From Kribbella steppae (GTDB taxonomy: Bacteria; Actinomycetota; Actinomycetes; Propionibacteriales; Kribbellaceae): DNA of 64,000 nucleotides. Positions 62,805-64,000 of this stretch are shown here, piece by piece. The stretch is taken from contig NZ_SLWN01000006.1 of NCBI RefSeq assembly GCF_004342025.1, positions 62,001 through 126,000 of the forward strand. Direction: 5' to 3'. Within the stretch, counting starts at the first letter, position 1; each line of letters starts with the position of its first letter. The notes beneath the pieces are model-generated. The model worked only from the letters and a program-made list of their open reading frames with translations, did not search any database and was not told where the DNA came from. A program made the position numbers and the translations under genes.

Positions 62805-64000
62805 ATGGCTGACTTCGTCGGTGCCGTCGACCAGGGCACCACGAGCACCCGTTTCATGATCTTCGACCACTCGGGCAACGAGGTGGGAATCCACCAGTTG
62901 GAGCACGAGCAGATCCTGCCGCAGGCCGGCTGGGTCGAGCACAACCCGGTGGAGATCTGGGAGCGGACCAGTTCGGTGATCCGGACCGCGATGAACTCGA
63001 AGGGCCTGCAGGCCAGCGACCTGGCGGCGCTCGGCATCACCAACCAGCGCGAGACGGCGGTGGTCTGGAACCGCAGGACCGGACGGCCGTATTACAACGC
63101 GATCGTCTGGCAGGACACCCGGACCGACCGGATCGCGTCCGCTCTGGAACGCGAGGGCAAGGGCGACGTGATCCGGCAGAAGGCCGGCCTGCCGCCGGCG
63201 ACGTACTTCTCGGCCGGCAAGGTGCAGTGGATCCTGGAGAACGTCGACGGGGTCCGGGCGGCGGCCGAGGCCGGTGACGCCGTGTTCGGCAACACCGACA
63301 CCTGGCTGCTGTGGAACCTGACCGGCGGCGTCGACGGCGGTGTGCACATCACCGACGTGACGAACGCCAGCCGGACGATGCTGATGAACCTGGAGACGCT
63401 CGACTGGGACGACGAGCTGATCTCGTTCTTCAACATCCCGCGGCAGATGCTGCCGGAGATCCGGCCCTCGTCGGACCCGAACAAGTACGGCGAGACGCTG
63501 GCGAACGGTCCGGTGGGTGGTGTGGTGCCGTTGACCGGTGACCTCGGCGACCAGCAGGCCGCGACCGTCGGTCAGGTCTGCTTCAACCCGGGCGAGGCCA
63601 AGAACACCTACGGCACCGGCAACTTCATGCTGCTGAACACCGGCACCGAGCTGGTCCGGTCGAAGGCCGGCCTGCTCAGCACCATGTGCTACAAGTTCGG
63701 CGACGAGGCGCCGGTCTACGCCCTCGAGGGTTCGATCGCGGTGACGGGTTCGGCGGTCCAGTGGCTACGGGACCAGCTCGGCATCATCTCCGGTGCGAGC
63801 GAGACCGAGACGCTGGCCCGGCAGGTCGCGGACAACGGCGGCGTGTACTTCGTGCCCGCGTTCTCCGGCCTGTTCGCGCCGTACTGGCGTTCCGACGCCC
63901 GCGGCGCGATCGTCGGGTTGTCGCGGTTCAACACCAACGCTCACCTGGCCCGCGCAACACTGGAAGCGATCTGCTACCAGAGCAAGGACGTCGCCGACGC
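62805..64000 (+). CDS. glpK: Glycerol kinase, cut by the right edge of the window
   Basis: The first 398 codons of a FGGY-family kinase, from ATG 62805 with GGAGAGG about 8 nt upstream. The start FVGAVDQGTTSTRFMIFDHS, then ITNQRETAVVWNRRTGRPYY, NAIVWQDTRTDR, the segment GDLGDQQAATVGQVCFNPGE and AKNTYGTGNFML are glycerol kinase landmarks; the last is the phosphate-loop signature. VYALEGSIAVTGSAVQWLRD and FVPAFSGLFAPYWRSDARGA follow. The remaining 100 or so residues lie outside. It phosphorylates glycerol that enters by glpF, with ATP, to glycerol 3-phosphate. The frame is open to the last base. Confidence 0.95.
   Translation, partial: MADFVGAVDQGTTSTRFMIFDHSGNEVGIHQLEHEQILPQAGWVEHNPVEIWERTSSVIRTAMNSKGLQASDLAALGITNQRETAVVWNRRTGRPYYNAIVWQDTRTDRIASALEREGKGDVIRQKAGLPPATYFSAGKVQWILENVDGVRAAAEAGDAVFGNTDTWLLWNLTGGVDGGVHITDVTNASRTMLMNLETLDWDDELISFFNIPRQMLPEIRPSSDPNKYGETLANGPVGGVVPLTGDLGDQQAATVGQVCFNPGEAKNTYGTGNFMLLNTGTELVRSKAGLLSTMCYKFGDEAPVYALEGSIAVTGSAVQWLRDQLGIISGASETETLARQVADNGGVYFVPAFSGLFAPYWRSDARGAIVGLSRFNTNAHLARATLEAICYQSKDVAD

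Overview
The window is high-GC actinobacterial DNA. Mycothiol biosynthesis (mshC), a mycothiol-dependent-type enzyme, a luciferase-like (F420-type) oxidoreductase, many GTG starts and a block syntenic with Mycobacterium tuberculosis Rv2130c-Rv2136c all fit. The gene content looks most like Kribbella or a close Propionibacteriales relative; this is inference, since no marker that fixes the genus is present. || Left part (1 to about 29.15 kb) is accessory and patchy. It holds a TMEM175-type channel gene, a GH51 arabinofuranosidase remnant with an amber codon, an aminoglycoside phosphotransferase-like gene, a large tyrosine integrase broken by about four frameshifts, a regulator-like gene whose 5' end looks frameshifted, a DUF296 protein, a bulb-type lectin, a broken serine resolvase, a trehalase-like GH15 enzyme coupled to glucose dehydrogenase, and a frameshifted Kup potassium transporter. 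A compact envelope/stress block follows: a second-type FtsH, a lipoprotein, an MFS carrier and a universal stress protein on the + strand, then DedA, an OmpR-type regulator and a DUF1003-like membrane protein on the - strand, diverging from a histidine kinase. This part ends with an intact large serine recombinase whose 3' end runs into a tRNA-Leu(GAG) gene, the likely edge of an integrated element. || Right part (29.2 to 64 kb) is dense and mostly intact, and reads as core chromosome. It has small-molecule enzymes and regulators with palindromic operators (GntR, LysR, MerR), an M20 peptidase, an aldo/keto reductase, undecaprenyl-diphosphatase and CorA. Then comes the conserved cluster histidine phosphatase - DUF3090 - SCO1664-like kinase fold - mshC, followed by a PAC2 protein, metH (with a -2 frameshift) and a HAD phosphatase coupled to it. 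|| A six-gene dipeptide/oligopeptide ABC uptake region (two binding proteins, two permeases, two ATPases) follows. A 165-bp near-perfect inverted repeat lies before it and a 15-bp perfect hairpin lies inside it. The window ends in a glycerol operon (glpF and a glpK cut by the window edge) preceded by a perfect 19-bp palindrome. || The most interesting unexplained signals are the 165-bp inverted repeat, whose arms differ almost only by changes that preserve G-U pairing in the minus-strand RNA; the integrase/tRNA junction; the MerR-type long-spacer promoter that appears to give a leaderless deacetylase mRNA; and the hairpin that separates a binding protein from its permease.
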